In this document: positions 22,778 through 36,200 of the stretch, one piece after another
Layout: the number at the start of each line of letters is the position of its first letter
How positions within the stretch are numbered: the first letter of the stretch is position 1
Source of the DNA: Zygnema cylindricum
Taxonomy: Eukaryota > Streptophyta > Zygnematophyceae > Zygnematales > Zygnemataceae
Length of the DNA: 64,000 nucleotides
Direction: 5' to 3'
Assembly: GCA_037447655.1 (NCBI GenBank)
Contig: JBBHKE010002123.1
Coordinates: forward strand, 1 to 64,000
Notes under the pieces: model-generated
What the model saw: only the letters and a program-made list of their open reading frames with translations
Databases searched by the model: none
Told to the model about the DNA's origin: nothing
Program-made: the position numbers and the translations under genes

Positions 22778-25700
22778 ATGGCGCGAAGTCCTTTGCGATT
22801 CGTTTCCTTTGCCCCTGTGGCCGCCCATGTCTTCCTTCTCCTCTTCACGAATGCCCTCATCATGAAACTCAACAATCAGCTACATCTCTCATGGTGGTGA
22901 GTTGTCTTTTAGCTCATTTTTTAGAGTTTTTAGTGTTTTACGGTTTCTACGTTTTCGAGGATTTGCTAGCATGTCTCTTTGAAAAATTCAGTTTCTAAAT
23001 TTAAAATTGGAGTGTGAAGTTTGGAATCTTGAGTTGTGATTACAAATTCCCTCAATTTTTAATTTGTCATCATCGTTATTCGCTCGAGCCTAGGAATGGA
23101 ATCAGAGTCTCTCATTTTTTTTGAGTAGACACTAGCCTTTTTTGAACTCCTTTGCTTTTGTTTCACAAATTTTCCTCGTTCAAGAGACTGCCTTGTTATC
23201 CGACTTTTTTATCTCTAGCAATTAGTATTTTTTTCTAGAAGCGTATCCTCACAAAGACTTATCTTAATAAAGTGTATTTAAAAAAAATTGTATATTATAT
23301 ACAGCAGATTAGAAATGTTCCCCGTACTTTTCCTTTCGCGTTTGTGAGGCGTAAGAGTGACATTTTATTAATACTTATTATCACCGTGTATTACTCATAG
23401 GGTTGACTCATTTTCTCCGTACACAGTAGTTGGATTAATAATCCACCGGTTGAGATGGAAAGGCAAGATTCTTACCTCTGATTGGCCACAGATTTGCACG
23501 CTAAAAAGTGGATTTTAACGACCTAAAATTAATTAACACGAATAGCGGTAGACGGTGTACTGGTACAGAAGACTGATAGGGGAATTACACTATCGAAATT
23601 TACCCTCGTTTACTCTCATTTTGTATAATCGTGAACAGTTCTTTTAGTAAGTGGTATGGTTACTCAGAAAAATGTATAATTGCCCACAAAACGAGGTAAA
23701 TTCCAAGAGTGTTATTCCCTTATGACATTCTGCTTGTTGAATTATGGCTGTCCATTTTTGTTGCCAGCTTGTACTACTCAATGGTTACAACAGTTTCAAT
23801 TTCAAACCTTGACACATGGGTCATAAACTCCTTTTTTACATTCTTTGGCAAATTTGTCATTTCTGAACAGTTCATAGGTCCAAGAGAAGGTTTCCGAAGG
23901 TCAATTTGTTACTTCCGGGTTTTTTCATCCTGTTTTGTGGAACTTTTTCCATCTTTTTGGGCATGTTTACTAAGTCGTAGGTATGAGGTAAATGCCCAAT
24001 TTTTTTGTCGGTGAACTTCTCATTCAGCTGAACCCTTTCCTATAATTTCCACTATAGAATGTCTTAATTTAGATTTACGTTGCTTTATAAATTGTGTGAA
24101 ACCACTCCGTATGTTTGTTATGTATGTTTGTTCCTGATTACAATAGCACAGCTGAGTTTATATGCAGCCACTACGGTTAATTGCACCTTCATCAATTCCA
24201 TCCAGAAGTAAACAGGCGCTTGCGGCACTATTTTCCAGAAGTCTTCCATGTCTTTCACATAAATTTTACATAACTTTCACATAACCTTCGCATAGCTGTC
24301 CATAACTTTCACATAACTGTCCAAACATATAACTTTCACACAACTTTCGCATAACCTTCACACAATTGCCAATAACTTTCACATACCTTTCACATTGCTG
24401 TCCATATTTTTCACATGACTTTCACAAAAGTTTCACATACCTGTCACATTATTTTCAAATACTTTCACATAACTTTCACATAACTTCCACATAACTCTCG
24501 CATACCTGTCACATGGCTGTCTCATAGATTTTTCCCATTACGCAGGTGGATATTTTTGCCGGTTTGGTTATTCCATGGAGTAACAGCAAGATGCAAGTGC
24601 TCAATGCCTGCACCGAACACACCCTATGACCGACAGGTGAATTAACAATCACATATATCCGATATATAGTTCATCGACAGAGTAACTTAACTTCAGTGAA
24701 TGACATGAAATGCATTTAATTGTAATGTATTTAAACCTGAGACATATTTGTTACACGATTGGTTTTCTTACTCTGGAAATGCCCAATTGCTTCCAAATTG
24801 TAACCTTTATTCAACATGTTGTCACGGATTCTGACTCTCGATAATGTGAAGCACTAAGTTGGTGGTAACACATTCAGGCCTTAGCCAAGCCTATGTTTCT
24901 ATTTTTTCTATTTTTTCTATTTGTCCATATAGAGGAATACAATTGGCTTAAGATCGTTTTAGGTTTTTTCTTTTATGTTTATCTCGTCTTTCTTTGGGGG
25001 GGGGGGGGAGGAGGGGGAGAAGCTAGAGGTTTTAGGCTATATCTGATTTTTTTTGAGGAGGGGTGCGATGTGGTTCCTGAACAGTGGTCTCCAAGCCATG
25101 CTGTAGTATTTGTTCCTCTCCTTCTCTGTTTCGAAGTGTTGCTCTGCTGCTACTTGGCAGCTGGTGAAGGTATCCTCTCTCACCCTTCTACCACCACCTC
25201 CTCTCTGTCACATTCCCCCCTGCCTCCCCTCTCCATTCTCGTCTTGGAAATTGAAGGCCTGTTTTCTACAATCTTCTTCTCATTCTAGTAGGAGGTAGAG
25301 GCCATTAGGAATAATTATTCATAAGTTGCGCTAAGTCAAATTGTTGAAATTATGTGAAAATCGGTCGAAGTAGTTTAAGGTAGTGGATAATTGCTGCAAA
25401 TGTTTTTTTTGTCATTTGGACCCTTGTGTGTTTCATTAAGGATCTTAGAGTTTGGCTATCGGGGGGTAGGTCATGAGCGACCACCAATGACGCTGGAAGT
25501 TGTGTTTTTGCCGCTCGTCCTTTTGCAAGCCCTTGTTCTGGCTGATAATTTCAGGTGTGTTTTGTATGTAAATTTGATTCCTTGAGTATCTTATCTGCTC
25601 GAACTTCAAGTTTTCTATTCCGGTATATTTATGGTGTTACGTTGTTACTGCAGTAAAAATGACCTCCAAAGAACCAGTCATTTTGCTATCAGTTTTTAAG

Positions 25701-28700
25701 ACCTTGGGCCGTAACGATGTGAAAGGCCTGTGGTCAAGTCATGGTTGTATGAGTATTTTTTTTCTGTCAAGATACTCAAGTGCTAAGTCGTGTCAAAGTT
25801 TGTCAATGTATCTGCATCTTCTTATTTGAAATTTTGGGTTTGGATGGTTCTTTATTTTCACAGGATGTGTATGGTTCTTATGCCTGGAGAGGATGATAAC
25901 ATGACAGATGAAGCGTTGTGGGAGACACTTCCGGTGAGAACCTCTCCTGATTAGATATTTTGGTGGTGTTTTATTTATCTTATAGTGGTTTCCATGTTTG
26001 AACACTGTTATCTCCTGACTCTGTCGAAGAAAGCCTACCTTTTTAACTCAAACTTGTTGTGTAATTTGAGTAGCAAAGAACAAACAAGGATCATACAATT
26101 TTCTGGGAGTTTGTTTTATTTGTCTTTCCTTGTTTTCAGGCAGCTGCTAGATGACATGGGATTAAGATCCAATCTCAGTACAAGAGCTGCATAGTTCTGA
26201 TTTTTAATGTACGGGTTTGGCCCCTAATATTTTCGTAAAGGAGTTGAGGTGTTCCATTTTGCAGCATTTTGCGGTTGCTGTATCAATGGTGTTCTTTATA
26301 GCTGCGACTGTTTTCTCCATTCTGAAACTGAGTGGTGAGTATTTTCTCCATTTTGAAGCTGCATTGTGAACCTGAGTAAAGTGCCATGGTCGTTTTTAGG
26401 TTTGTTGTATTGATTGTGTTACAGCTGCGACGGCTTGGGCTATTCCGACACTGACTCTTGAGCATAATGACCACTCCTTGAAGTCATTTTCAGTCATGTT
26501 GGGTAATTAGCGTTTTTTGGGATCGCGATAATTGAAGCGTGAGCAGGATTTGATGAAATTGGATTGTTGCAATCACAATCCAGTGAAGTTGCCATAATTG
26601 TTGATAAAACAAAATGTTTAGAACTTGGTTTCAGCGGCTGTATGATGCGCAGATTAAGTAGTAATTTATAGTATGGATAAAGCACGCGTACCTTCTTGAT
26701 GTATGCCAAATTGCAAGGTCTGCATGCACATTCTGACAGTCGGAATGCGTACAAAAAGGTTTTTTCTAGTAGTGTGTCAACCAGCAATTATTGTTGACAT
26801 CGAGTATTTTTTGACTCTGATGAATACAGATATTGCAATATTTTGAATTTGTATTCACTCAATAATATCAGTAGTTTCTACGGTTGTGATCCTCATCATT
26901 TATTGGGTATCTGAAATCAGAAGTAAATGTATACTTAAGTAGCGGCTAATTCGCTATACAACTGACTACATTTAGTCTGGACGGACTAGTAGAAAAGTAG
27001 TAAGGTCGAGACCACTTCCTGTAAAGAGCTTATGTGGACTCTAAAAACCCACGTATATGTGAACAGGTAAAATTTTCATGACCAACACTAATTTATGTAA
27101 ATGCCTGAAAAATCTGGCCATGGGCCAGACTTATTATGGAGAGAAGTGTATTGTTGAATAACATCTGGGGTTGGTGTTCAGAGGATATAAATTGTCTGAA
27201 ACACATGATATACAGATATGTAAACACTCTGATTGTGGTGGACAGTGTGGTGAAAACGAAATACTGGACGTAAAGTGTGTAGGAATGTGGCCATGCCTCA
27301 TTCTTCGGTATAACACGGCCTCATTTTTTCGCACTGAAAAACTATGTTTTGAACAATCTTAAAGTTTTGAAACAGAACTGTACTTTCACATGATGAGCTA
27401 CATCGTGAATCGTTGTTAAAGAAATTATAGTGTGAGGGTTTACATTGATATTGCAGTTTTCATTCAGTTCCAAATGACGTGGCTGATTTTGAACAATTTA
27501 AATAATTACGTTAAGAAGAAAAAAAAGTTTTTAATACCTTTATTTTGTTGTCAGAGGCCAAAATAAACCGAGGCCGGTTTATTAATGCTATTAGCGATCC
27601 ACAGTGTACCATATAGAAAATCTGTGTTATATTCTACCAATGAAGTTGTTTTTTTTAGGCATACATTTCATGACTGTACATTTGTTGGTCTTCTTGGGTT
27701 AGGATCATTATTCTCCTTTTCCCACCTTTTTCTTATCGAGAAACTAAAAATGTTTTTTTGGTTTTGTCCTTTTTTGGAGATTTGCAGGCCATGTGGATGT
27801 TCTGGACTGGTGGGATCTCCTGGTAAATTTTTGGTATGTGGATTAACTGTCCCAAACTTGTGTTTTTTTAACTTTAGCTGTTTTTCATTTCAAATTGTTG
27901 TTTAGAAATGTAACTTGTCCTTATATCAGTTCACTTTTCCAGTTTTAAACAAGCCAAATCTGATTTTATTTTTACGTTTGTTGGTTTACCCGCCTTTTTT
28001 TCTACGGTCTACCCCATTTTCTTGTCAGCATTGGGGAATTCTTTGCTTTTCTATTATGTGTTAAATGGGTTAACCCTCATCTACCAGTAAGACCGACGCC
28101 CACTCCTCGGAGTAGTACCACCCCTCGGAGTAGTACCGCCCCTTTATTAGGAAGCCATAGCACTGCCCCGTCAGAGCCTTCTGGAGGAGAAGATACCACT
28201 TCAAGACCATCTTCTATTGAAGAATCTGCGGTGGACAATAACGATGCAAATAGTGATGATGAGGGATCGGAATTTGCATGTGGGACATCTGAAGTTGGAG
28301 GACATTTTATAAAGACAGGATTGGTTGTTTTTCAAGTCCTATTATGTATGCGGCTTGAGGTAAGTCAAGTGGGTAGCAAATATGATGAAAGTGAAGTCTC
28401 TTAGATTGACATTATAAATGGTTCACTGTTGCATGTTTTAACTTTCTAAATGTTACCTTTGATATTGTGAAATTATGGTATCCTTTGTGAAGGGAGCCAT
28501 TGTGGGCGAAGTGGGGCATTTTTTTCTTTTTGGCACTTTTTGGGACGTACTGAAATAGCAAATTCTGGTGAAATTCTCACCAATTCTGGTTATTCTGGTT
28601 AATTATGTGAAATTCTGGTTGGGAGAATTCTCAGGGCAAACACCTTTCTTTATACCGTTTGGACCATGTACGTACCTAACAACAATGCCACCATGTTACT

Positions 28701-31226
28701 TATCTAACAACATTTTGTGCATTCTTGCAGGGAGAACCGTTATGGGCCAAAAATATGTCGCTGTGGCTACTCTTCGCCCCCATGCTTGTCATGCAGGCAG
28801 CGGCTCTAATCTCTGCTATAACTCAACTATTAGAGGCCGTTCTTTTGGCCTACAGCAGTGATCTCGGATGTCAAGTGGCAGTTCTCATTGGAGAATATGA
28901 TCCTTGTGCATTTCTTACCCGAGGAATGAGGTGAGCTGCAGAAAAATGGCAGAAATACAATTAATTTCATGTTTTGGAAGTTTTTCTTGTCGGAGATATT
29001 TTTGGGGGTGGGGAAACAATGGACTATCAATGAGTGTGTTTTACAAGGAAAGTTGGCATGCTTAAAGTGGGTACGGCTGATATTGATCAATGATTGGTGT
29101 CCTTCTTGGAGGAAGCTTTCAAGTGAAGATAATTCACAGTGTTGTATATCAACGTCATTGTCTGATAACCGATTGTTTCTTTTTGGTGTTGCTGTAACCA
29201 ATTTTGCAGTTATTATGATATGCGATGACTAAATTATTTTTTAAACGAAGTGGTAATTCTGATGGAAATTGTGATTTTGGCAAAGGATGAAACTATTTTT
29301 AGTGTGCATTGTGTCACAGACTTGTTGGTAAAAAGTATATACAAGCTTATTGGACTACCAAATATTTATCAGACCACCAATTTACAACACTACAAATTGG
29401 ACCCTTAACAAATTATTTTTATGATCGTTGGTGTTTTTGAAGCTTTATCCTATGTATTTTGAAAAAGAAGAGTGTACTTGAGGGAAGCCAAATCTCTGAT
29501 GGTTGACTAAGTTATTTTCTTAAAATTCAGACTAGCAGGCTGGTGGTCTATGGATGACGAATCGAAGGACGACCGAAGGGCCATGAATAGCACACTATTT
29601 CCAGGGTAAGATTTTTTTATTTATTTTTTTCCCTTCATTCTTTACTCTACCTTTCTCAGCATCTTTCCCACAGTGAACTGTCTCTTTATCTTGTCATTCC
29701 TCTTTGGTTTTCTCTTTGAGCGATCCAGAGGCTTTGGACATTCATAAAACCTTTTCTGCTTTTTTACTTTTCCGGTCTTCTGTTGTTTTATAGATATAAT
29801 ACCTTTGAGCCCACTCCTCCTCAGCATGTTAAAAAAATGCGAAAAGGGGAATTGTGTGAAGAGGTGAGCTAATCATTGGGCTTTTCTTTACCATAAAGAT
29901 ACTTTCACTTGAATTCTCCTTCAGTACATACGAAGTAGTTCTTGCTTTCAATGCTGAAAAAAATGGGAGTTTATATGCTGAACGAGGCAACAGATAAGGA
30001 CCTTAACATTTTCTGCATTGTCTTATGCAAATAATTCTGGAAATGAGTGAGATGACATGGAGTTTTTTTTTCTTTTTTCTGTCCTACTTTGGCTCACTCA
30101 TGACATAAATTTCATACACCATCTTAGTTTTACACCTTACATATGTAAGTTTGCACAGTAAGTCTTTGCACCGACCTATCTTATTATCTTATTGTCTTAC
30201 CTAATCTTGCCTCACCTTATTTTCTTCCACTTCTCCAGTAGAACAGCGACAAGGTGCAATTGTTCTCATAAACATTTCTGAATGTACAAGAAGCCCCATT
30301 CGTCACTTCAGAACCCCATTTCGCATGTTTTGGAAATTGTGGGAAATAACAGGTGATGCGACTCCAGGCAGCTTTAGTTGACCAGGCGGAGTCATCCAAA
30401 ACACAACGCCAGGAGCTTGATAGAATTCAACAGGTTTGGCCTGTTATTTTAACCTATAAAAACAATAGTAATACCCCATATAGAATATGTTGCCTCAAGA
30501 GTATTTTGGCAACATGTCACCTTTATTCTAGAGAATGTGCCGATAGATTGCTGTGTAGGCATTTCTTTTCCATTGTGAATTAGAGCCGGTACTCCAACAT
30601 TTGTGCAATTCGATTTAACTGTGGCCCACACACGACAAGACCTCAACAGTTCTGGACTTAATGTGTATGTGAGTCTACGTCCTGATTGAAGTCACTCTTT
30701 ATAACTTCAAGCCCTGTGTGGAATTTCATAAGTTATTGGAAGGGTGCAATGGGTTACTGCAGGAAAAGGTTTTATGCCGAGTTTGTTTTGAACGAGATAT
30801 CTCCCTCGTCCTCATGCCTTGTCGACATCGCATTCTTTGCAAGTAAGGCTGTTGGCTACGAAGAAACAGTTGTGTTTTTTGTGGTCTTTTGTGGTTTTTG
30901 TTTTTCATTGTTGCTTTTTTTTTTGTTTTTCCCTTGTTTACATTTTTTTGTTTTTTTGGGATTGAAGTTGAAACATGGAATCGGACATTTCTGGAGAGTT
31001 GTTTCTTGATCGGTTGCTTGGTCTAGGTTGCAAGGTTGTGAGTTAGGTCTCGTTATGTATCACGTGTCTAATTTGTTGTGGGTTTGCAATCCATTCAGTT
31101 TTAGCACAGAAATGAGTTTTTTTCTCTTTAATCTTCTGTGTTTGCAGTTTCTGCGCTGATAAGATCAAGCACTGTCCAATCTGTCGGCGGTTAATTCAGG
31201 ACCGAATGGCAGTTTATGACGTATGA
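22778..31226 (+). CDS. Multi-pass membrane RING-HC E3 ligase-like protein (TMEM185 / 'Fragile-X-F' family)
   Basis: Fourteen exons: 22778-22896, 24546-24636, 25085-25169, 25470-25554, 25864-25933, 26265-26334, 27788-27833, 28029-28359, 28731-28930, 29531-29605, 29794-29863, 30353-30433, 30763-30842 and 31148-31226. All introns are GT-AG and all phases match, giving 493 residues. The fusion of a TMEM185-like membrane region with a C-terminal RING is typical of plant proteins annotated 'transmembrane Fragile-X-F-associated' (At1g73950/At1g68820 type). Blocks in order: HVFLLLFTNALIMKLNNQ, SWWWIFLPVWLFHG, WSPSHAVVFVPLLL, MPGEDDNMTDEALWETLP, LDWWDLLVNFCIGEFFAFL, a Ser/Thr-rich linker in exon 8, LAGWWSMDD, and a coiled-coil-like stretch LQAALVDQAESSKTQRQELD. 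The RING is C446-x2-C449 ... C461-x-H463-x3-C467-x2-C470 ... C477-x2-C480, all eight ligands intact, ending RMAVYDV as in plant relatives. Likely an E2-dependent ubiquitin ligase in an internal membrane. Intron 1 ends in a minisatellite and intron 6 holds a MITE. Confidence 0.94.
24235..24530. repeat. Minisatellite of TTTCACATAAC units
   Basis: About 25 imperfect units of 10-12 bp (ACTTTCACATA, ACCTTCGCATA, ACTGTCCATA variants). It ends some 15 bp before the exon 2 acceptor (24545) of the RING gene, so it forms most of the 3' part of intron 1. Confidence 0.9.
26305..26465. repeat. Degenerate duplications of the exon 6 end of the RING gene
   Basis: The exon 6 end TTTTCTCCATTCTGAAACTG, with its GTGAG donor, is followed 30 bp later by TTTTCTCCATTTTGAAGCTG. 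A third, weaker copy starting ACAGCTGCGACGGCTTGGGC lies near 26423. The copies lie in the intron. Confidence 0.6.
27409..27608. mobile_element. MITE (TA-target, ATTAGCG family), copy 3
   Basis: 200 bp in intron 6 of the RING gene. The left end is CATCGTGAATCGTTGTTAAA and the right end the inverted CTATTAGCGATCCACAGTG; TA sits at both edges. The ends match the family at 4.5, 5.4 and 61.3 kb. Confidence 0.65.
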
Positions 31227-33235
31227 TAAAATTAAGATTACGCTCTTTATAGTGGGAAAAGTTCTATTCTTCCATTTCTTCCTCTTCTTTTTGGCGCTGG
31301 GATTAAGAGAATGTTCAAGTCAGGCTCCCTGACAGCAGAAGGGCACCTTGTCATATCTCCCCGACTCCTTTTGTACATTCTCAACTTCCTTTCTTGTATG
31401 CGAGGAGGCTCAAATCTCTGAGCATCATCTGATCTGAAACGGCCTCTATGTAAGCAGCTGTGTAGAAATCCGGGTACAACATCCTTCCTGTCGCTTCATG
31501 TCTTTGTGGCAACTTCTTTTTTCCAGCGACAACGTCCGTTAGTTTCACATCCAGCAATTTTTAAGGTGGTTCATTTTATGTTAATTGTTTGTAGAAACGC
31601 TGTGTATCAGGCTTTCAATTTAATGGGTGAGCGGTTTATTGTATAAAGTATTCACTCTTTAAGTCAGTGATGCTAAAAAAAAACATGTGCGGGGTGAGTC
31701 TTCTCTCAGCGGCATTGCGGTTGCGTTTTTTTTTTTCGTTGATCACAAAAGATGAAAGAGCAGAATTTGGGCGAGCTTATTAGCTCCTTAGGCTTCCTCT
31801 ACAGAGAACCCCAAGTGCCTGTGCTTTACTTAGCTATGAAGTTGTGTTATATCGCTGAAGCGGTAGTTTTGTTGATGATTAATAAAAAGCATATTTTTAA
31901 ATTCCCCAGTTTGAAGATCGGTTGCTATTTCTGTTGGTTTTTACACGCTCAAAATTAGTTCTAGAGATTCTTTTGCACCTGTGAACACAAAAAAGTTCAC
32001 TAAGGTGGTCTTTACCTTTTCCCGTTCTTCCTCTTTTTGTTGTTCTTTTTTTTGTTTACATGAACTCAAGATGGTTTACCATCGTGTGCTATTAATACTG
32101 CATATTATCAAAATTGTTACTTCCAGTAGCAAGCTGTAAATTTTACAACACACTTCCATTCTGCCTGCACCCTGCTATTACCCCCAAGTAGATATCTCGT
32201 AAATCAATACTCTTCTCCTTGCACATACATGCTGAATCTCCTAAATCTGTGATTCACTCTGTGAAATGTGTAAAAGATCTGTTTGTTTTTCACTGTATCA
32301 ATTAAAATAGGTAAACTTCTTTGTAAATTGGCCTTTCGATTTTGCAAGAAACATAAATGTATAAACTTTTGTAAATATTTTGGCTGTAGTCCCTTCTCTG
32401 GTAAGATATTTGTACATCTTGATTTGCTTTCGTTTTAACGCTCACTATCGAATTAAATGTCTAAAAGCTATGGAGGCTTAGGTTATATTTTTTGTAATTC
32501 ACCCTTCATTGGATATTTAAATATTTTAATTTACATGCTTCATTTTTTGTTTGCTCTAATGTTGGCAGAAACCAAGGAAGCCTCACAATGCTGCAACCGT
32601 GTAAGAAACCACAAAAGAATGATGATACCAAAAAGAACTATATTCAAAAGGAACAACATCAATTCGTACATGAAAAGCTACAAACAAAAGCATGGTAGAA
32701 ACAAACTTCTAAAATTAGTGTCGACAAGAAATAATACCACTATCCACACCTTTGTTTAATACATTTCATTTTAAACGGGATTTCACAGATTCCCAAGCAA
32801 CCTCAATGATTGTATAAAGACCCAAACAAAAATACCTTGATTGTTAAGCATCCTAAAAGTTTCGGGTAAAAATTTATATTAAGGCGTTAGTTCCTAGAGA
32901 AAGCCAGCATAGATACCTCCTTATGCCTAAAGTACAGACACAATCTCCAACGCAATTTTAAGACAGCTAACACCCATTCATCTAGTGCTTATAAGAACAA
33001 TAGCAATCAAAGATCAAAGATCGAGGCAGCAGAACCAAAACAATCTTGCGACAAAAGGAGAATTACAAAATGGGGACAGCCCCACACATTTAGTCATGTC
33101 AAAAAACCAAGACATGATGCATTGTGCAGACCACATCTACATCGTCGACAAACTTCTAACTGTCTTTAAAGACACAATTGTAACGAAACTGCAGGTCATT
33201 CACACCTCCATGAACACCACCCCCTAAACCATCAT
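31227..33235. other. Intergenic region between convergent genes
   Basis: This holds the 3' ends of the RING gene (plus) and CWC22 (minus). It is AT-rich, with no recognisable gene, RNA or mobile element. The plus-strand open stretches at 31752-31958 and 32457-32759 have no recognisable homology. Confidence 0.5.
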
Positions 33236-36200
33236 TCAGTGCCTTCCCTTCTTTTTACGAGAACGTCGTTCGTCTTCAGAGTCACTGCTCTCACTCTCGC
33301 TGTCACTTTCACTTTCAGTACCGCTCTCACTATCGCTCTCACTCTCACTCCCAGAAGAGCTACCGCTGTCTTCATTCTCAGTTTCACTCTCCGATTCAGG
33401 CGGCTTTTGCTGTTGCATGATGAGCTTGGGCATATTCTTCAAAAACTCTCGTAACCCATCGGTGAGACCTCCGAGACCGATGGATGTGAAAAAATTGATG
33501 GCAAAGCGAGTATTCTTAGGATTGTCTCGCGGGAAAATGCCGATAAACGCTTCTTCCATAGAGGGATCAGAAAGGTGTTCATTAAGAGCTCGTAAGCCCA
33601 TATGCTCCGACAATTCCTGAACGCCAGTGAATCAATCAATCAAGAGAAAAAACAGAAAGTCAGCAGCCTCACCAAGCAAGTAAGGAAAACAGGAAATACT
33701 GACAGAGTCGGAAATGATTAAAACAAACAAAAAAAAAGCTTTAAAAGAGTTCCACCATCGTATGTACCTGGAACAAAATTTTGATAAAGATGCGAGCTGA
33801 GGAAGAAGTGTCCTCCTCCGTAAGACGGATGTAAGAAAGGATATCCCACGGCAATGCACTCCGAGCTAACAGATGGGCAAAAAACTTAGCCACATTTCGT
33901 AGTTTGTTTGTCTCCAGACGATGGATCATGGAGTATTGCTTCACGAAACAGTCATCGAAATGCTCCTGATAAATTTTGTTGAGCATACAAAACCTTTCGC
34001 CTAAAAGGCCATAGTACCGAAGATAGGTTCTCTCTTGAGAACAACACTCGAGAAGCATTACACACAACTCCACCTGCATAACAAAACACTTTTTTAATTA
34101 ATATGTATTCCCAGAAACAAAAATATGGAAATCTATGAACAGCGATAAATCTCAGAAAAGACAACACTTAATCCTATTCCCGAAGGCAAGTGTGAGTCCC
34201 ACAAACCACTAATATTTTTACTTAACACATATCCAACACAAAAATAAGCGGGACACCGTACAAACAAAGATAACTTCCAGACAGAACTTAAAGCTGGGGA
34301 AATAAAGCATGTCAAAGGTAACATAAAGCATGAGAAAACGAGAAATAGGCATTCACCTCTTGACCTGGTTCTAACTTAATCTTCATGAGCTTATGTCCTG
34401 CCTCTTCAAAGTCTATCGAAGCCATGATAGTCAGATAAATTGTACGCCTCAAATTCACCAAATTTGTCTCAGTTTGATCTTTAATTTGAACGGTTTGCTC
34501 CCTCTCATCGGCATCCTCCTCGTCCTCCTCTTCATCCTCTTCCTCGTCCTCATCGTCTTCCTCTCCTCCCTCTTCCTCTGACTCTACGCCCAAAATTTCA
34601 TTTTTAATCTTCTCATACTCCTTCTCCTCTTCTGCAAAATTGGGATTAAATTTAAACACATCGATTCCTGTCTGTGGATCCATATTTGTTTCCTGTAAAG
34701 AAATATTATGTGTGATCTGCTGCTGAGGTTCGACTAAATCCAGTTCTGGAATCACCGCCTCATGTCCCACAAATTTTGCCTTTCGAATTGCAAAAAGTCC
34801 TTCAATTGTAAACTGAACACGTTTGTCGATTTCTCCCTCGTGTAAAATGGCACGAAACCGTTCAAAAACCACTGCAAAATCAGCAGGAGATAACCGGGAT
34901 CACAAGAAACAAAAAATTACAAAAAAATAACAAAGGCTATATGCTTTGCAGATTTGGAGCAAAAAGGAGAAAACATTTAGTCAAACTAATCTGACAAAGT
35001 TTACTTATAAGAACTGGAATAAGTTCTTTAGTTTGCTTATGTTTTCAGTATCATTAACCTGGACCTCTGCAACGAGTTTCAAGGAAAAATTAGCAAGAGA
35101 CTACAACAAAAGCATATACACACAGAGCCCATTTGCTATCAAATGTTTGTTTGGCCTTGGTTACTCGTTATCATAATTTTTAACCTTTTCACCCTTCAAA
35201 AATCAAGCTCAATCCATCCTCAAGCCCTCGGCATTTTTGCACAAAAGAACGAAAATAGGGGAAAAAAAAAAACACGTTTTCTGTCTTAGTGTCACGTGGC
35301 GATCAAAATTGAAGTAGGCATATCACCATATCAATATACCGCGATATCGGCAATTCTTAACTCATCTCGCCGATAATTAACCGATATGCTTTTAAATTTA
35401 ACCTAGATTATGAATATACAGGTATAATCTCTAAATTTAGGGTTATAACCTCTCAATTTAGAGTTGTACTTTCTGACTTTAGGATTATAGGCGAATTGTT
35501 CTTTATATTGTTGATATCATGATATCGATATTGATACATAGCAATTCTTGGCCGTTCGATATATCAATTATCGGCAAAACTACCCTAAATTTGCAACACT
35601 ACCCTGTCTTACTAGATGCTCAATGCCACAACTTCTCTCCCTCCCTTCCCATCTGCCTCTCTTCAAAACTCTAGCCTCCACCCCATCTCCACTCTCGAAA
35701 CAACTCTCGTTCTCTTCAATACACCTCTCTCCCTCTACTTCCTTCCCTCCCGCTCCTCTCCCTTACTCCCTCTCACCCACCTGTCTCCCCCCTTCCCTGC
35801 CCTTCTCTCCACACTCCCCTTCCCCTCCCCTCCCCCTCCCCCTCCTTCCCTCCATGTCGCCTCACCGTGGAGTCCCGTGGGGCTGACGTCCATAAGCATG
35901 GCTCCGCACTCCTTCATGAATCCCACGGCCACCTCCACGCTGTCGTCAGTCGGGTTTTCCAATAGCAGCACCAAAACCTCCAACGCCAATACCTCACTTG
36001 CCACCTGCTGATTGGCCAGATGGGCAATGAACCTCGCGGCGGCCAAAAGGACAGGCTGCCACGTGGCACACACACAGGGGAAGGTTCAGGATCAGACTGC
36101 CAAATTTTTCGACCGTCAGAGAATTGCTGGTGGCTGCCACATGGCAGCCACATAGGGGAAGTTTTGCAGGAAGGCGAGAAACCCTAAAAAAGTGGCGGGT

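Noticed and set aside
24235-24530. CRISPR-like array
   Set aside because: Units are contiguous 10-12 bp repeats without unique spacers, in an intron of a eukaryotic gene; no CRISPR array exists in this window.
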